Origin: an uncultured Collinsella sp.
GTDB taxonomy: Bacteria; Actinomycetota; Coriobacteriia; Coriobacteriales; Coriobacteriaceae
Assembly (NCBI GenBank): GCA_900551015.1
Contig: URUI01000081.1
Coordinates: 1 to 7,733 of the forward strand
DNA: 7,733 nucleotides
Direction: 5' to 3'
Every line of letters starts with the position of its first letter. Position 1 is the first letter of the stretch. The notes beneath the pieces are model-generated. The model did no database searches and was not told where the DNA came from. It saw only the letters and a program-made list of their open reading frames with translations. The position numbers and the translations under genes are program-made. Shown piece by piece: positions 5,818 through 7,733 of this stretch.

Positions 5818-6195
5818 TTAGAGAGCGGCGACGACCTCAATCTCGACCAGACCGCCAGCCGGAAGGGCGGCAACCTGAAAAGCGCTGCGCGCGGGGAACG
5901 GGGCCTCGAACTTGGAGGCGTAGATCTCGTTCACGGCGGCGAAGTCGGCGATGTCGGCCAGGTAGACCGTGGTCTTGACGACATCGGCAAAGGTGGCACC
6001 GGCAGCAGTCAGCAGGGCCTCGACGTTAGCAAGGGACTGCTTAGCCTGGGCCTCGACGCCCTCGGGCATCTTGCCAGTTGCGGGGTCGATGCCCAGCTGG
6101 CCGGACAGGAACACCATGTTGCCGGTCTGGATGCCGGGGGAATACGGGCCGATGGCTGCGGGCGCGTTATCGGAAGACACGACGGTCTTGCTCAT
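5818..6195 (-). CDS. ridA: RidA family reactive intermediate/imine deaminase (YjgF/YER057c/UK114)
   Basis: A 125-residue protein, the usual RidA length, expected as a cytosolic homotrimer. RidA enzymes hydrolyse enamine/imine intermediates such as 2-aminoacrylate, made by PLP-dependent dehydratases and lyases, to 2-oxoacids and ammonia, protecting PLP enzymes from damage. Visible landmarks are AIGPYSPG (residues 14-21), LSGQLGIDP (30-38), the catalytic Arg103 in PARSAFQV (E. coli Arg105), and Glu118 in the C-terminal VEIEVVAAL. The start is ATG at 6195, with AAGGAG (6202-6207) six bases upstream. The open frame extends to 6348, but the extra residues are not RidA-like and cross the predicted promoter. 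It is a single-gene transcript with its own promoter and terminator. It may be ordinary housekeeping, or may support a neighbouring purine pathway that makes 2-aminoacrylate (inference). Confidence 0.95.
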   Translation of the reverse strand: MSKTVVSSDNAPAAIGPYSPGIQTGNMVFLSGQLGIDPATGKMPEGVEAQAKQSLANVEALLTAAGATFADVVKTTVYLADIADFAAVNEIYASKFEAPFPARSAFQVAALPAGGLVEIEVVAAL

Positions 6196-6227
6196 GTTTT
6201 TCTCCTTACAAGTAAAAGGGAACGGGA

Positions 6228-6273
6228 GCGCGGCGTTCACACCGGGAGGCACAGTTCGGTCTGAACACCGCGC
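6228..6273 (-). promoter_or_regulatory. Stem-loop at the 5' end of the ridA leader
   Basis: On the minus strand GCGCGGTGTTCA (6273-6262) pairs with TGAACGCCGCGC (6239-6228): 12 bp with a single G-U wobble. The 22-nt loop can form a further ACCG/CGGT stem. If the predicted promoter is right, transcription starts near 6276 and the hairpin is almost the first thing transcribed, ending 33 nt before the start codon. It could protect the 5' end or act in cis; I recognise no riboswitch class. Confidence 0.5.
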
Positions 6274-6282
6274 TTGATTGGG

Positions 6283-6311
6283 ATAGTAGGGGATGAGTTT
6301 GCCCGATGCAA
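6283..6311 (-). promoter_or_regulatory. Predicted sigma-70-type promoter of ridA
   Basis: On the minus strand, TTGCAT (6306-6311) is a -35 box and TACTAT (6283-6288) a -10 box, with exact 17-bp spacing. A 10-bp palindrome GATAATTATC (6312-6321) abuts the -35 box and could be an operator or simply AT-rich upstream DNA. The leader to the ridA ATG would be about 80 nt. Confidence 0.65.
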
Positions 6312-6383
6312 GATAATTATCAGCCTTCGAGAATATTTTATCGCCCAACGGTTTCCCCGGACCGCTGAACGGTTCTCATGTGG

Positions 6384-6403
6384 AGCAGCCAGTCCAAGCT
6401 GCT
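6384..6403 (+). other. Small stem-loop upstream of the U32 gene
   Basis: AGCAGC (6384-6389) pairs with GCTGCT (6398-6403) across an 8-nt loop, about 90 bp before the U32 start. A TATACT at 6456-6461 could serve as a -10 box for the U32 gene, but I find no matching -35 box at the right distance. Otherwise 6322-6493 holds nothing I recognise. Confidence 0.25.
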
Positions 6404-6493
6404 GAAGACTTTATCCCGCTTAGAGCACGGGCATCGCCTGCCGCGATGGCACCACTATACTTTTGATTATCTGAGCATTTTGAAAGGCAGGAT

Positions 6494-7733
6494 ATGACCG
6501 CAACCGCCAGTCGAACCACCAACCGTAGACCCGAGCTCTTGGCCCCCGCCGGAGGCCCGGAGCCCTTCGCCGCCGCACTCGCTGCCGGGGCAGACGCCAT
6601 CTACTGTGGCATGGGCAGCTTCAACGCCCGCCGCAAGGCAACGAACTTTACCGACAAGGCCTTTGAGCAGGCCTGCCGCGCTGCACACCTGGCCGGCTCG
6701 CGCGTCTACGTCACGGTCAACATCGTCATCAAGCAGTCCGAGATGGCCGATGCGTTGCAACTCATCCATCGCTGCTCCACGCTGGGCGCCGATGCCTTCA
6801 TCATCCAGGACTGGGGTCTGTTCTTTGAGGTCAAGCGCACGATGCCCGGCATCGAGACGCATATCTCGACCCAGGCGAACATCCATGACGACCGCGGAAC
6901 CATCTGGTGCCGCGAGCAGGGCGCCGACCGCGTGACCCTCTCGCGCGAGCTCTCCATCGACGAGATCGCCGCCATCCACGACGCCGCGCCCGATGTCGAC
7001 CTCGAGGTCTTTAGCCACGGTGCCATCTGCTTTTGCTACTCGGGTCTGTGCCTGCTGTCGAGCTTTGCCATGGCGGGCCGCTCGGCCAACCGCGGCATGT
7101 GCGCCCAGCCGTGCAGACTCAATTACGAGCTGGCGGGCGCGAAATCGGCGCAGGGCTGTCTAATATCGCCGCGCGACATAATGATGCTGCATAAACTGCC
7201 CGAACTGAAACAGGCGGGCGTGTGCTCGCTCAAGATAGAAGGCCGGCTCAAGCGTCCCGAATACGTGAGTGAGGTAACGCGCGTGTACCGGCGCGCGCTG
7301 GACGAGCTGGAGGAGCATCCCGAGCGCTTCACGCCCGACGCGGACGGCGAACTTGCGCTCAGGCAGATATTCAATCGCGGCGGCTTTTCGCACGCGTATC
7401 TGGACACGCGCTTCCGCGACTGCGACATAATCGACCCCACCCGCCCCAACAACATGGGCGTGCAGGTGGGTGAGGTACTGCGCGCGCGCGGCGGACGGGT
7501 AAGGCTTAGGCTGATAACGCCGCTGGATGCGGGCGACCAGATTGCAATCCGGCTGGGCGGTCAGGAAACCGGGTTCGAGCTTAAACAGGCATTGCCCGCG
7601 GGCGAGTGCGAACTGAGCATAGCCGAACTGAAACCGCAATTCGACATAACCGGCGCGCAGGTATTCCGCGCGGCCAGCGCAAGCCAGCTAAGCCGCGCGC
7701 ACGATGCGTGCGCGGGCGAGCACAGGCCGATCA
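6494..7733 (+). CDS. Peptidase U32 family protein (TrhP/RlhA-like), N-terminal part
   Basis: 413 codons are visible; the gene runs off the right edge. The N-terminus RPELLAPAGGPEPFAAALAAG and AIYCGMGSFNAR are typical of U32 proteins. The family signature is complete at residues 171-189: EVFSHGAICFCYSG then LCLLS, with Cys179, Cys181 and Cys186. It is followed by NRGMCAQPCR (Cys203, Cys207) and Cys222; cysteines here are thought to hold an Fe-S cluster. SLKIEGR lies at 245-251. Once described as collagenase-like peptidases, studied bacterial members (TrhP, RlhA) act in prephenate-dependent hydroxylation of tRNA or 23S rRNA, the likelier role here. The start is ATG at 6494, preceded by AAAGGCAGG. 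Codon usage changes abruptly near codon 208-217: isoleucine is ATC 14 of 14 before and ATA 8 of 12 after. The reading frame stays open and the protein stays family-like across the change. Confidence 0.92.
   Translation, partial: MTATASRTTNRRPELLAPAGGPEPFAAALAAGADAIYCGMGSFNARRKATNFTDKAFEQACRAAHLAGSRVYVTVNIVIKQSEMADALQLIHRCSTLGADAFIIQDWGLFFEVKRTMPGIETHISTQANIHDDRGTIWCREQGADRVTLSRELSIDEIAAIHDAAPDVDLEVFSHGAICFCYSGLCLLSSFAMAGRSANRGMCAQPCRLNYELAGAKSAQGCLISPRDIMMLHKLPELKQAGVCSLKIEGRLKRPEYVSEVTRVYRRALDELEEHPERFTPDADGELALRQIFNRGGFSHAYLDTRFRDCDIIDPTRPNNMGVQVGEVLRARGGRVRLRLITPLDAGDQIAIRLGGQETGFELKQALPAGECELSIAELKPQFDITGAQVFRAASASQLSRAHDACAGEHRPI

Noticed and set aside
6312..6321. GATAATTATC palindrome as a second Fur box
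   Set aside because: The two halves lack the single-base spacing of the usual Fur dyad, and a 10-bp AT-rich palindrome is weak evidence.
6196..6348. N-terminal extension of ridA by 51 residues
   Set aside because: The extension spans the predicted promoter and leader hairpin and is not RidA-like; a good ribosome-binding site precedes ATG 6195.
7123..7639. Minus-strand open frames opposite the second half of the U32 gene
   Set aside because: They follow from the changed codon usage there; the plus strand carries the conserved U32 sequence.

Overview
The window looks like chromosome of a high-GC actinobacterial gut anaerobe of the Coriobacteriia, most likely Collinsella or a close relative. 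That placement is an inference from strong GCC/ATC/GAG/AAG codon preference, the protein flavour and the gene content; no rRNA or other marker gene is present to confirm it.

Layout. Positions 1-4690 hold a three-gene minus-strand run, read right to left: an NCS2-family purine/uracil-type permease (3296-4690), the amidohydrolase ssnA (1745-3100) and the N-terminal half of ygfK (1-1595, running off the left edge). A 351-bp divergent intergenic region (4691-5041) separates this run from a plus-strand PAS/YheO-type helix-turn-helix regulator (5042-5698). A bidirectional Rho-independent terminator (5754-5787) lies between the regulator and the convergent minus-strand gene ridA (5818-6195). After a 298-bp gap, a plus-strand U32-family peptidase/tRNA-modification protein starts at 6494 and runs off the right edge.

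How the genes work together. ygfK and ssnA are hallmark genes of the anaerobic purine (xanthine/urate) degradation clusters of Enterobacteria and gut anaerobes, where they accompany xanthine-dehydrogenase-like enzymes, ygeW/X/Y-type genes and NCS2 permeases. Here the permease would import the purine. SsnA and YgfK would act on it or its breakdown products together with enzymes presumably encoded beyond the left edge. The divergent PAS-HTH protein is the obvious candidate regulator. RidA may only be a neighbour, but it would fit a pathway that produces 2-aminoacrylate through a diaminopropionate lyase.

Points of interest. The U32 gene changes codon usage abruptly near position 7115-7140 (all-ATC isoleucine to mostly ATA, GAG to mixed GAA, AAG to AAA), which suggests a recombinant gene or an assembly junction. 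Each of the two complete purine genes is followed, exactly 16 nt after its stop codon, by a perfect 12-13 bp stem with an 8-nt loop that shares a core motif and lacks a U-tract. The permease has Gln where characterised family members have their substrate-binding Glu, and its family signature is altered. A Fur-like sequence sits inside the predicted permease promoter. I see no wholly new defence, mobile or CRISPR-like system in the window.
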